Shown here: positions 9,504-18,217 of the stretch, one piece after another
How positions within the stretch are numbered: position 1 is the stretch's first letter
Layout: every line of letters starts with the position of its first letter
DNA from: Myxococcales bacterium
Lineage (GTDB): Bacteria > Myxococcota_A > Polyangia > Polyangiales > Polyangiaceae
DNA: 57,399 nt
Assembly (NCBI GenBank): GCA_025351875.1
Contig: JANXVA010000340.1
Span: forward strand, 1 to 57,399
Direction: 5' to 3'
Translations under genes and position numbers: made by a program
The notes under the pieces: generated by a model
What the model was told of the DNA's origin: nothing
Seen by the model: the letters and a program-made list of their open reading frames with translations, nothing else
Databases searched by the model: none

Positions 9504-10739
9504 TCAGCCTGCCTCGAGCAGGCTGCGCGCGATCTGCGAGATCTGGATCTCGTCGGTCCCGCCGTAGATCTGCAGAACGCGTGCGTCTCGGAAGAGCTGC
9601 TCGACGCGGTACTCGGCCATGTAGCCGTTGCCGCCGAAGAGCTGCACCGTCTCGTCGCAGACGTCCATCGCGGCCTGCGCGCAATACAGCTTGCACGCGC
9701 TCGCCTCGGCGAGCGTCATCGAGCGACCTTCGCCGGCCATCTCGATCTGGCGGAACACGAGGTTCTGGATGTTCATGCGCGCGACTTCCATCTTCGCCAG
9801 CTTGAGCTGGATCAGCTGGAATTCGCCTATTTTCTTCCCGAACTGCTCGCGCGTGTTGGCGTAGGCGACCGAGAGGCGCTGGCACTCCTCGACGAGACCG
9901 AGCGCCATGCCCGCGACGGCGGTGCGCTCCGCCGTGAAGGTCTCCTTCGTCGCCGCGCGTGACGGCTGCTCCTCCGTCTCGCCGAGGAGGCGATCCTTGC
10001 CGACCTTGACGTCCTCGAGGAACAGCTCGCCGGTCGGTGAGCCGTGGAGACCGAGCTTTCGGAGCGGCTTGCTCTGCGTGAGGCCGGGCATGCCCTTGTC
10101 GAGCACGAACGAGAGCACCTTGCGGAGCTTGGGCTCGTTGCCCTCGTCGAGCTTGCAGATGAAGACGATCGTGTCGGCGTACGGGCCGTTGGTGATGAAC
10201 GTCTTGCTGCCGTTCAGCACGTAGCCTTCACCGTCTCGTCGGGCCGACGACTTCATCGCGCCGAACGCGTCGGAGCCCGAGCCGGGCTCGGTGATCGCCC
10301 ACGCGCCGATCTTCTCGAGCGTGAGGAGCTCGAGCGCCCAGCGCTCCTTCTGCGCGATCGTGCCGCGCGCCATGATCGCGCTGGCGGTGAGGCCCATGCT
10401 CACGCCGAGCGCCGTCACCATGCCGGCGCTGTAGCGCGAGAGCTCGATGATCGGGATCATCCGCATCGCCATCTCCATCCCGGCTTGCGGGTTGGGGCCG
10501 GCGCGCCTCTCGCGCTCGACGGGAGGCTGCCCTTCGCGAGCCTTCTGCTTCTCGATCTGCGTGGCGAACGTCATGCGCGCCATGTCGTCGATGCCGAACG
10601 TCGCGATCAGCTCGCGAAGGACCTCGTACGGCGGCTCACCCTCGTGCTCGATGGCGTGAAGCTTCGGTTTGACGTGCGTCTCGCAGAACTTGCGGATGGA
10701 GTCGCGGATCGACACGTGCGTCTCGGACCATTCGATCAT
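9504..10739 (-). CDS. Acyl-CoA dehydrogenase family protein
   Basis: 411 residues covering the full fold: helical N-terminal domain, beta domain with the FAD/substrate stretch GAWAITEPGSGSDAFG, and a C-terminal helical domain with TREQFGKKIGEFQLIQ and FGGNGYMAEY. These flavoenzymes oxidise acyl-CoA to 2-enoyl-CoA and pass electrons to ETF. At the position where medium- and short-chain enzymes carry the base in YEGT, this one reads IYGGTDEI, as in relatives that place the catalytic Glu elsewhere. Chain length and branching preference therefore cannot be called. The insert IEKQKAREGQPPVERERRAG near residue 70 is unusually charged. No beta-oxidation partners lie nearby. Confidence 0.9.
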   Translation of the reverse strand: MIEWSETHVSIRDSIRKFCETHVKPKLHAIEHEGEPPYEVLRELIATFGIDDMARMTFATQIEKQKAREGQPPVERERRAGPNPQAGMEMAMRMIPIIELSRYSAGMVTALGVSMGLTASAIMARGTIAQKERWALELLTLEKIGAWAITEPGSGSDAFGAMKSSARRDGEGYVLNGSKTFITNGPYADTIVFICKLDEGNEPKLRKVLSFVLDKGMPGLTQSKPLRKLGLHGSPTGELFLEDVKVGKDRLLGETEEQPSRAATKETFTAERTAVAGMALGLVEECQRLSVAYANTREQFGKKIGEFQLIQLKLAKMEVARMNIQNLVFRQIEMAGEGRSMTLAEASACKLYCAQAAMDVCDETVQLFGGNGYMAEYRVEQLFRDARVLQIYGGTDEIQISQIARSLLEAG

Positions 10740-10766
10740 GGTCCGAAGGCTACGCCGGAAACCCCG

Positions 10767-11573
10767 TCACGGGCAGCGAGCGATCTCCACCTTGAGCATG
10801 TGAACCGGCGTAGTCGGGGCATCGTCGCGGTCGCGGGGGACGTTCGCGATCGCGATCGCCGTGTCCGTGTCGCAGGTGCCGAACACGTTGTATTCGGCCT
10901 TCGGGCCGGTGCCGACGACGACGTAGAACTGGCTTCCGCTGACCTGGGCGGACGCGGCCATGGCGAGGGTGCCGAGCGGCTCGGCGATCTGGTTCTCCTT
11001 CACGAGGTCGTAGCCCGGCCCGCCGCTGCCGAGGCCGTCCGGGTCGCCGCCCTGGATGACGAAGCCGGGAATGACGCGGTGCCAGATGAGCCCGTCGTAG
11101 AAGTGACCGGTCTTCCACTTGCCCTTGTCGTCCTTGAACGGACGCGTGCCGCGCGCGAGGCCGATGAAGTTGGCGACGGACAAGGGGGCGGCCGCGTCGT
11201 CGAGGGCGCACTTGATGCCGCCGTTCTCCGTGCGGATGCCGGCGGTGAGCTTGCCTCCCGATGCGGGGAAGCCGTCGAGCGCCTTCGCGAGCGTGAACGC
11301 CGCGGCGCCGCCCGCCGGATCGGTCGCCGAATTCGGGTCGACCGTGACGGCCGGCGCGCCCGGGTCCTTCGTGCAGCCGACGAGCGGATCGGGACCGGCG
11401 TCGATCTCCGCGGGCGGGACGTACCTGTCTGCGACGCCAGCCTCGTTCGGCGGCCCGGGATCGCCGCCGTCCGTGCCGTCGACCGCCGAGGTCTTGGCGG
11501 AGGAGCAAGCGAAGAGGCCGGCGAGGCCGACGAGAGCTGCGGGCGCGAGCAAGGAAGCGGCGCGGTGGTGCAT
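10767..11573 (-). CDS. Cyclophilin-type peptidyl-prolyl isomerase lipoprotein
   Basis: 268 residues. A signal peptide ends at FACSS (Cys23, lipobox), followed by a spacer with Asp/Gly-rich stretches and then a cyclophilin domain from about residue 115. Family landmarks are VANFIGLARG, FYDGLIWHRVIPGFVIQGGDP, and GSQFYVVVG. It would speed X-Pro isomerisation of envelope proteins outside the inner membrane. It lies 27 bases upstream of the acyl-CoA dehydrogenase on the same strand and may share a transcript, although their functions look unrelated. Confidence 0.92.
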   Translation of the reverse strand: MHHRAASLLAPAALVGLAGLFACSSAKTSAVDGTDGGDPGPPNEAGVADRYVPPAEIDAGPDPLVGCTKDPGAPAVTVDPNSATDPAGGAAAFTLAKALDGFPASGGKLTAGIRTENGGIKCALDDAAAPLSVANFIGLARGTRPFKDDKGKWKTGHFYDGLIWHRVIPGFVIQGGDPDGLGSGGPGYDLVKENQIAEPLGTLAMAASAQVSGSQFYVVVGTGPKAEYNVFGTCDTDTAIAIANVPRDRDDAPTTPVHMLKVEIARCP

Positions 11574-11599
11574 GGCGGGGTCTTAGCACGGCGGCCGCA

Positions 11600-11923
11600 A
11601 TGTCTCGTATGCTCCGGGGCGTGAAAGGGCGCCTCGGAAGCTGGTTTCGTGTCTTCACGATCCTCCTCCTGATCGTGAGCGGCTGCACGGCCTACGCGAA
11701 CGTGTTCTCCGACGACACCGACGTGCGTGCGAAGGCCGGCGAGCTCGCGCGGAAGGAGGCCGGCTGCGGGGACAAGTGCAAGCAGACCTCGATGCGCGGC
11801 AACCGCGGCATGATCGACGAATCGATCGAGTACGAGATGGACAAGGTCGGAACGATCCTCGTGACCTGTCGCCGCGCCAGCATCGTGTTCGGCGAGTACG
11901 CCTGCGAAGCCCGCAAGCGCTGA
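11600..11923 (+). CDS. Small cysteine-containing lipoprotein preceding msrP
   Basis: 107 residues. A hydrophobic segment is followed by a lipobox-like IVSGC (Cys29), then a soluble part with further cysteines (AGCGDKC, VTCRR, YACEA). I recognise no family. Its stop lies three bases before the MsrP start, so it is probably the first gene of the msrPQ transcript. It could be an accessory or substrate protein for envelope methionine-sulfoxide repair, but only position supports that. Confidence 0.65.
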   Translation: MSRMLRGVKGRLGSWFRVFTILLLIVSGCTAYANVFSDDTDVRAKAGELARKEAGCGDKCKQTSMRGNRGMIDESIEYEMDKVGTILVTCRRASIVFGEYACEARKR

Positions 11924-11926
11924 CCC

Positions 11927-12898
11927 ATGGAGCCCCCCGAGAGCGAGATCACGCCGCAGCCGCTGTACTGGAATCGCCGCACGGTGCTGAAGGCCGGGGC
12001 CCTCGCGGCGAGCGCCGTCGCCACGGGAGCGATTTACCGCAGCGTCAACGGCGTGAGCCTCGAGGCGACGAAGACGAACAAGCTCGCGTCCCTGATCACG
12101 CCCGCGTCGCGCGAAGAGGCCATGAAGCTCGGGTTCCGCGTGGAGGAGCCGATGACGCCGCTCGCGTCGATCACGAACTACAACAACTTCTACGAGTTCT
12201 CGACGAGCAAGGAGGGCGTCGCGCCCGCGGCGGCGAGCTTCGATACGCGCAGCTGGAAGGTCGAGGTCGGCGGCCTCGTGCAGGCCCCGCGAACGTTCGA
12301 TCTCGACGACCTGCGGAAGCTCGCTCCGCTCGAGGAGCGCATCTATCGCATGCGCTGCGTCGAAGCGTGGTCGATGGTCATCCCCTGGGCGGGCTACTCC
12401 CTCGCCAAGCTGCTCGATGCCGTGCAGCCGACGAGCGCCGCGCGGTTCGTCGCCTTCGAGACCTTGCTCGATCCGGCGCGCATGCCAGGGCAGAAGAGCC
12501 GTGTCCTCGACTGGCCGTACGTCGAGGGCCTTCGCCTCGATGAGGCGATGCATCCGTTGACCTTGCTCGCCAGCGGCATCTACGGGAGCGAGCTTCCTCC
12601 TCAGGACGGCGCGCCGGTACGCCTCGTCGTGCCCTGGAAGTACGGTTTCAAGGGCATCAAGTCGATCGTGAAGATCACCCTCGTATCGAAGATGCCGCCC
12701 ACCACGTGGAACCTCCAGGCGCCGCGCGAGTACGGGTTCTTCGCGAACGTGAACCCGGACGTCGATCACCCGCGCTGGAGCCAGGCGACCGAACAGCGCA
12801 TCGGCGAGAGCGGGCGGCGCAAGACGTTGCCATTCAACGGCTACGGCGAGCAAGTCGCGAGCCTCTACACGGGGATGAACCTTCGTGAGAACTACTGA
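11927..12898 (+). CDS. msrP: MsrP: periplasmic protein-methionine-sulfoxide reductase, molybdopterin subunit
   Basis: 323 residues. A twin-arginine signal NRRTVLKAGALAAS begins at residue 16, as expected for a molybdoenzyme exported folded. The sulfite-oxidase-type Moco fold is clear: MRCVEAWSM holds Cys144, the residue that ligates molybdenum, and PWKYGFKGIKSIVKI is a characteristic downstream stretch. MsrP reduces free and protein-bound methionine sulfoxide in the periplasm, with electrons from the membrane haem protein MsrQ. The msrQ start lies inside this gene (14-base overlap), which fits a coupled pair. Confidence 0.95.
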   Translation: MEPPESEITPQPLYWNRRTVLKAGALAASAVATGAIYRSVNGVSLEATKTNKLASLITPASREEAMKLGFRVEEPMTPLASITNYNNFYEFSTSKEGVAPAAASFDTRSWKVEVGGLVQAPRTFDLDDLRKLAPLEERIYRMRCVEAWSMVIPWAGYSLAKLLDAVQPTSAARFVAFETLLDPARMPGQKSRVLDWPYVEGLRLDEAMHPLTLLASGIYGSELPPQDGAPVRLVVPWKYGFKGIKSIVKITLVSKMPPTTWNLQAPREYGFFANVNPDVDHPRWSQATEQRIGESGRRKTLPFNGYGEQVASLYTGMNLRENY

Positions 12899-14588
12899 GG
12901 CCGAGCTGCCCGCGCGCCTTCATCCCGACCGGGTGTTCCTGCGGCGCCTCGTCCTCGTGAACGGTGTCGTGCCGTTTGCCATCCTCGGGTACGACGCGGT
13001 TCAGCGGCAGCTCGGCGCCAACGGGACCAAGTTCGCCATCCACACGACGGGGCTCCTCGCGCTCCTCTTCTTCGTTCTGTCGCTGGCGGTCACGCCGCTC
13101 AAGCGGCTCACAGGCTGGAACGAGCTCGTCGCGGCGCGCCGAGCGCTCGGGCTCTACGGCTTCTCCTACCTCGTGGTGCACTTCGGGATCTTCTTCGTGC
13201 TCGATCGTGAGGCGAGCGTCTCGGGGACGGTGCACGAGATCCTCACGCGCACCTACTTGCAGATCGGTTTTGTCGCGCTCCTCCTCTTCACGCCGCTCGC
13301 GTTGACCGCGACCGACGGAATGATCTCGCGTCTCGGGGCGCGGCGCTGGAAGCGGCTCCACCGCCTCTCGTACCTCGCGACCTCGCTGGGCTCGCTGCAT
13401 TACATCCTGCAGACCAAGTCGGACCTCCGACAGCCGCTCGTCTTCGCGGGCGTCCTGGGTGTGCTCCTCGGGTCTCGCGTGCTCGGCTACTACGCCGACC
13501 GCGCCAGGCGCGCGAAGAGGCCGAAGCCGTGGTCGGGCGAGCTCCGCGTCGCGCGTACCTCGGACGAGACGCACGACGTACGAACGTTTCGCCTCGTTCC
13601 GGCGGCCGGAGGCCCGCTTCCATTCACTTACCGCGCCGGTCAGTACCTGAACCTCGCGCTCGTGATCGATGGGCAGCGGGTCAACCGCTCGTACACGATC
13701 GCCTCCGCGCCGACGCACACCGAGTACTGCGAGATTACGGTCAAGAAAACGAGCGGCGGGTGGGCGTCGCATCACCTCCACGAGAAGGTCGCCGAGGGCG
13801 CGCTCGTGAAGGTGTCCGCCCCGGCGGGTCGGTTCGCCTTCGAGGGCGAGGGGACCACGCGCGTGCTCCTCGTCGCCGGTGGCGTCGGCATCACGCCGCT
13901 CATGTCGATGGTGCGTACGCTCACCGAACGAGCCTGGCGCGGGCGGATCGACCTCGTGTTCTCCGTGAAGACGAGGGCGGACATCATCTTCGAGGACGAG
14001 CTCGCGGCGCTGGCGCAGCGCTTCCCCGATCTGCACGTGACGGTGACGCTCACGCGCGAGCCGAAGGAGAGCGACTGGAGCGGCGAGCGAGGTCCGATCA
14101 CGCGCGAGCTCCTGCAGCGCGTGGCCCCGAACCTGCGCGGCACGCCGGTCTATCTCTGCGGCCCCGACCCGATGATGACGGCGATGAAGGCGGTCCTGCG
14201 AGAGATCATGGATCCGTCCGCGACCCTTCACGTCGAGGCGTTCGTGTCGCCACCTCGCGCCTCCGCCAACGAGGACGACGAGGCGACCGAGGAGGCCGAC
14301 GACTCACCCGCGCACAGTGACGGAAGCAGCGTCACGGTGCAGTTCGCGACGTCGGGCGCGAGCACGAGCGTCGAGGAAGGGCAGACGCTCCTCGACGCCG
14401 CCGAGGACCTGGGCATCGACATCCCGTTCGATTGCCGAGCCGGGATCTGCGGGCAATGCAAGACGAAGCTCGTGAAGGGCCGCGTCGTGATGGACGTGCA
14501 GGACGCGCTCACCCCGGAGGATCGCCGCCGCCGCCTCGTCCTCGCGTGCCAAGCCCGCCCCGTGCGCGACGTGATCGTCGACGCGTGA
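12885..14588 (+). CDS. msrQ: MsrQ-like haem membrane protein fused to flavin reductase and 2Fe-2S ferredoxin
   Basis: 567 residues, far longer than the roughly 200 usual for MsrQ. Residues 1-210 are the ferric-reductase-like membrane domain with candidate haem ligands His53, His99, His159 and His172. Residues about 214-455 are a ferredoxin-NADP-reductase-type module with FAD motif RSYTIAS and NAD(P)-binding GGVGITPLMSM. After an acidic linker, about 480-567 form a plant-type ferredoxin with Cys517, Cys522, Cys525 and Cys555. In E. coli the soluble reductase Fre feeds MsrQ; here one chain could carry electrons from NAD(P)H through flavin, and perhaps the 2Fe-2S centre, to haem and then to MsrP. 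The start overlaps msrP by 14 bases. Confidence 0.92.
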   Translation: MRTTEAELPARLHPDRVFLRRLVLVNGVVPFAILGYDAVQRQLGANGTKFAIHTTGLLALLFFVLSLAVTPLKRLTGWNELVAARRALGLYGFSYLVVHFGIFFVLDREASVSGTVHEILTRTYLQIGFVALLLFTPLALTATDGMISRLGARRWKRLHRLSYLATSLGSLHYILQTKSDLRQPLVFAGVLGVLLGSRVLGYYADRARRAKRPKPWSGELRVARTSDETHDVRTFRLVPAAGGPLPFTYRAGQYLNLALVIDGQRVNRSYTIASAPTHTEYCEITVKKTSGGWASHHLHEKVAEGALVKVSAPAGRFAFEGEGTTRVLLVAGGVGITPLMSMVRTLTERAWRGRIDLVFSVKTRADIIFEDELAALAQRFPDLHVTVTLTREPKESDWSGERGPITRELLQRVAPNLRGTPVYLCGPDPMMTAMKAVLREIMDPSATLHVEAFVSPPRASANEDDEATEEADDSPAHSDGSSVTVQFATSGASTSVEEGQTLLDAAEDLGIDIPFDCRAGICGQCKTKLVKGRVVMDVQDALTPEDRRRRLVLACQARPVRDVIVDA

Positions 14589-14596
14589 TCCTCTCG

Positions 14597-14950
14597 CTAG
14601 AGCGGCGCGAGGAGGGCGACCGGCAGCTCCGCGAAGAGCCGGGACGCAAGGACGTCGCTTTGCCTCACGCGAGGACCGCGAGGCGTGCTCGAACGTCTTC
14701 ACCGCGCTTGGTGTCGTGCGTCGAGGCTCTTCGCCATCACGGGGCCGGTGAGCTGCTGGAAGCGCATCGCGAACTGCGTGCGAGCGGCGCGGTCGTCGTC
14801 ATCGATGGGCTCTCCTGCCGGCTGGAAGCGCGACGCGGGATCGGGATAGAGCTTCGGGTCGTCATCGAGACGTAGGCGGTAGCGCGCGCCGTCGGCCACG
14901 CCGTCGGCCACGCCGTCGGCGACGCCGGAGAACGTTTCGAGCATCTCCAT
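14597..14950 (-). pseudogene. Collapsed remnant of treZ and treY (maltooligosyltrehalose pathway)
   Basis: Read on the minus strand, 14950-14699 gives ARYRLRLDDDPKLYPDPASR followed by FQP, typical of the N-terminal domain of TreZ. In the same frame this runs into FAMRFQQLTGPVMAKS, a TreY motif. A one-base frame change at 14721 gives THDTKRGEDVRARLAVLA then a stop at 14665; this is another TreY landmark that normally lies about 90 residues further on. A third frame from 14656 gives SRLFAELPVALLAPL and a stop at 14597, resembling a TreY C-terminus (weaker). Two genes that would span several kilobases are reduced to about 350 bases by internal deletions and frameshifts. The remainder is non-functional. 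Confidence 0.78.
14888..14926. repeat. Three-copy 12-base tandem repeat
   Basis: The unit gccgtcggccac occurs at 14888-14899 and 14900-14911, with a one-base variant at 14912-14923. It lies inside the treZ-like fragment and encodes repeats of Val-Ala-Asp-Gly on the minus strand. It looks like slippage expansion in a decaying gene. It has no spacers, so it is not a CRISPR array. Confidence 0.85.
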
Positions 14951-15136
14951 TTCGTACCGCCGTTACGCGAATGATTCACCTCCGACTGCGTGATGTGAGG
15001 ACGGCTTTCGGAAGGACACGGCGAGGCGTGCGACCGCGAGGTACGGCCTGCGGCACGAGCGCGCGGACTGGGCAGCGGGCCGCACCCACAGGGCTCGGTC
15101 ACTGCACCGCACGAAGGTCGGTCGGTCACGTGCCGC
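14951..15136. other. Intergenic region upstream of the hybrid kinase
   Basis: About 190 bases between the trehalose-gene remnant and the earliest kinase start. I see no open frame with a recognisable protein and no firm promoter boxes. The first 50 bases (around 14950-15000) are less GC-rich and could hold the kinase promoter. Confidence 0.4.
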
Positions 15137-18100
15137 GTGTCAACGCGCCCGCGACCGGCAAACCAAGGGCGCGTGACCAACCTCCCATCCCCCTCGCAGG
15201 TCGACGTATTTTCCGGCGGCGGAGAGATGGGCGCGCTCATGCGCCAGAAGGACTGGTCCGCCACGTCGCTGGGTCCGGTCGAAGGTTGGCCGCAGAGCCT
15301 GCGTACCGCGGTCAGCATTCTGCTGGATTCGCGCTTCGGGATGTACATCGCGTGGGGCCCTGAGTACGCGCAGATCTACAACGACGCATACCGGCCGATC
15401 CTCGGCTCGACGAAGCATCCTCAGGCGCTCGGAGCGCTCACCTCCGACACGTTCGCCGAGAGCTGGGACATCATCCGTCCGATGTTCGACGACGTCCGGC
15501 GGGGCAACGCCACCGGCTCCGACGACTGGATGCTGCCGCTCGATCGCCACGGTTACCTCGAGGAGTGCTTCTTCACGTTCTCGTACAGCCCGATCCGCGA
15601 CGAGAGCGGAGGCGTCGGCGGCGTTCACGTCACCGTCACGGAGACGACGAAGAGCGTCCTCGCGGCCCGCCGGCTCCGCGCCCTCCACGCGGTCGCCGAG
15701 AGATCCTCGCGCAACCTCACTGCCGTCGACGCCTGTGTCGCCGCTGCCGCGTCACTCGGCGAGATGTCCGAGGACCTCCCCTTCGTCCTCCTCTATCTCT
15801 CGGATCTCTCGCAATCTGGCTCGTCGTTCAGGTTGGCCGCCTCTTGCGGCCTCGGAGGTGACACGGTCTCGGCGCAGGCCGCGGACGGGGCGAAATGGCC
15901 GCTCGGGCGAACGCTCGCGGAGAAGAGCATCGTCGTGATCGACGACGTCGCGGAGCGCGCGGGAGCGATTCCGAGCCGCAAGTGGCCGGAGAGCGTTCGC
16001 ACCGCTGCGTCGTTCCCGATCCGTCGCACTGTGGGAGACGCGCCCGTCGGGGTCCTCGTTGCAGGGATCAGCCCCCGTCGCGCAATAGATGCAGAGTACA
16101 GCAAATTTCTAGCGCAGCTGGCGTCGCACGTCGCGCGCGCCGTGGAGGACGCGCGAGCGCTCGACACCGAGCGGTGCCTCGTCGCAGCCGAGCGCCAGCG
16201 CCTCTACGCACACTTTCTCCAGGCGCCATTTCCGGTGGCGGTCATGCGCGGCGGCGACCTCGTCGTGGACCTGGCGAACGGCGCGGCGCTCGCCGTCTGG
16301 GGGAAGACGACGGCGCTCGTCGGCCAGAAACTCCTCGACGGATTTCCGGAGCTCATCGGGCAGCCTTTCCTCGGTTACCTGACGACCGTGCTCCAGACGG
16401 GCGTCGCCTACGAAGGGAGCGAGGCGCTCGCCCGGATCGCTCGTGGTCCCGATGGCGCGCTCGAGGACGTCTACTTCAACTTCGTATATTCGCCGCTGAA
16501 GGACCACGCCGGCACCGTGGAGGGCGTGCTGGTAGCCGGGTTCGAGGTCACTGCGGAGGTCCTCGCGCGTCGCGCCGTCGAGGAGGCCCAGCGCCTCTTC
16601 AAGTCCGTCGTCGACAACGTTCCCGAGCTCGCCTGGGCCGCGCGTCCTGACGGGTACATCGATTTCTACAACCAGCGTTGGTACGAGTACACCGGCACGA
16701 CGCCCGCGGAGATGGAGGGCTGGGGTTGGAAGGCCGTCCACGACCCCACTCTCGTCGACTCCGTGGTCGGGCAGTGGACCCGTGGCCTCGTGGCCGGCAT
16801 TGCTTTCGAGATGGAGTTTCCGTTGCGGGGTGCGGACGGCACGTTTCGGTGGTTCCTGACGCGCGTGCGGCCGCTCCGCGACGCCGACGGCAAGATCGTT
16901 CGCTGGTTCGGCACCAACACCAACATCGACGAGCGCGTGCGCCTGCTCGCCAGCGAGAAGGCGGCGCGCCAGGACGCCGAGCGAAGCAACCGAGCGAAGG
17001 ACGAGTTTCTCGCCATCATCAGCCACGAGCTGCGAAACCCGCTCAACGCGATGCTGGGGTGGACGCGCCTCCTGCGCTCCGGATCCCTGGCGGAGGACCG
17101 GAAGGAGCGCGCGCTCGAGACGATCGAGAGAAACGCCGTCAACCAGGCGCAGCTCATCGAGGACCTTCTCGACGTCGCACGCATCGTGTCGGGCAAGCTC
17201 CCGCTCGCCGTGCAGGCGGTGCGGCTCGCACGCATCGTCGAGGGCGCGCTCGAGTCGGCACGTCCCGCGATCGAGGCGAAGGGCCTACGGACGGAGGTCG
17301 TCCTCGACGAGGAGGCGGTCCTCTCCGGTGACCCGGCGCGGCTCCAGCAGGTGGTGTGGAACCTCCTCACCAACGCAACGAAGTTCACGCCGCGCGGCGG
17401 AGAAGTTCGAGTGACCCTCGAGCAGGACGGCACCAACGTCGAGCTCACCGTCAGCGATACCGGTCAGGGGATAGAACCGACCTTCCTTCCTCACGTGTTC
17501 GATCGGTTCAAGCAGGCCGACGCCTCGACGACGAAGACACACGGCGGCCTCGGCCTCGGCCTCGCCATCGCCAGGAACCTCGTCGAGATGCACGGCGGCA
17601 CGATCTCCGTCGCGAGCGAGGGCGCCGGCAAGGGCGCGGTGTTCGTGGTGAGGTTGCCCATCTCGACGGTTGGCGGCGAGCGGGCCGCGACGGCCACGGC
17701 TCGGCGCGCCGCATTTGTCCCCGCGATGCGCTTCGACGCGCCCGTGGAGCTGCGCGGCATCCGGGTGCTCGCCGTCGACGACGAGGCAGACTCGCGCGAC
17801 ATCGTCGCGGCCGTGCTTGCGTCCTGCGGCGCGGTGGTGACCACCGCGTCGTCCGCCGCGGAGGCGATCGCGGTCGTGGAGCGAGAGCCGCCGGATGTCA
17901 TCCTTTCCGACATCGGCATGCCCGACCAGGATGGCTACGCGCTTATCGCCCGCGTCCGCGCGCTTCCGCGCGAGCGTGGCGGCGCCATCCCCGCGGCGTG
18001 TCTGACGGGTTACGTGAGCGTCGACGACCGGCGCCGCGCGCTCCTCGCCGGCTTCACGATGCACGTCCCGAAGCCGATAGATCCTGCCGAGCTGGTGGCC

Positions 18101-18154
18101 GTGGTCGCGAGCCTCGCGCGGATGGCATCGGCGCTTCGTCCGACGGGGGAGTGA
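15137..18154 (+). CDS. Hybrid sensor histidine kinase (PAS-GAF-PAS-PAS-HisKA-HATPase-REC)
   Basis: 1005 residues from the GTG at 15137; a GTG at 15173 preceded by AAGGG is an equally good start and would remove 12 residues. Order: PAS-like about 40-175, GAF about 185-345, PAS about 355-475, PAS about 485-600 with the DGTFRWFLTRVRPL type of PAC segment, HisKA with SHELRNPLN (His630), HATPase with NLLTNATKF, DTGQGI and GGLGLGLA, and a receiver with Asp925 in ILSDIGMPD and Lys in VPKPID. No membrane segment is visible, so sensing is cytoplasmic. The C-terminal receiver implies phosphorelay output through another protein. No partner is adjacent. Confidence 0.92.
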   Translation: MSTRPRPANQGRVTNLPSPSQVDVFSGGGEMGALMRQKDWSATSLGPVEGWPQSLRTAVSILLDSRFGMYIAWGPEYAQIYNDAYRPILGSTKHPQALGALTSDTFAESWDIIRPMFDDVRRGNATGSDDWMLPLDRHGYLEECFFTFSYSPIRDESGGVGGVHVTVTETTKSVLAARRLRALHAVAERSSRNLTAVDACVAAAASLGEMSEDLPFVLLYLSDLSQSGSSFRLAASCGLGGDTVSAQAADGAKWPLGRTLAEKSIVVIDDVAERAGAIPSRKWPESVRTAASFPIRRTVGDAPVGVLVAGISPRRAIDAEYSKFLAQLASHVARAVEDARALDTERCLVAAERQRLYAHFLQAPFPVAVMRGGDLVVDLANGAALAVWGKTTALVGQKLLDGFPELIGQPFLGYLTTVLQTGVAYEGSEALARIARGPDGALEDVYFNFVYSPLKDHAGTVEGVLVAGFEVTAEVLARRAVEEAQRLFKSVVDNVPELAWAARPDGYIDFYNQRWYEYTGTTPAEMEGWGWKAVHDPTLVDSVVGQWTRGLVAGIAFEMEFPLRGADGTFRWFLTRVRPLRDADGKIVRWFGTNTNIDERVRLLASEKAARQDAERSNRAKDEFLAIISHELRNPLNAMLGWTRLLRSGSLAEDRKERALETIERNAVNQAQLIEDLLDVARIVSGKLPLAVQAVRLARIVEGALESARPAIEAKGLRTEVVLDEEAVLSGDPARLQQVVWNLLTNATKFTPRGGEVRVTLEQDGTNVELTVSDTGQGIEPTFLPHVFDRFKQADASTTKTHGGLGLGLAIARNLVEMHGGTISVASEGAGKGAVFVVRLPISTVGGERAATATARRAAFVPAMRFDAPVELRGIRVLAVDDEADSRDIVAAVLASCGAVVTTASSAAEAIAVVEREPPDVILSDIGMPDQDGYALIARVRALPRERGGAIPAACLTGYVSVDDRRRALLAGFTMHVPKPIDPAELVAVVASLARMASALRPTGE

Positions 18155-18217
18155 CGGGTGCCTGCCCCGCGCGAGCGCTGTCGATCGCGCCAGCCCAGCG
18201 ATCGGCGTTCGGACGGT

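Noticed and set aside
10044..11624. A 526-codon open frame antisense to the acyl-CoA dehydrogenase and cyclophilin
   Set aside because: Low-complexity charged composition and full overlap with two well-identified genes; a GC-rich shadow frame.
14888..14926. Short tandem repeats considered as a CRISPR array
   Set aside because: The 12-base units abut with no spacers and lie within a decaying gene; no cas genes are present.
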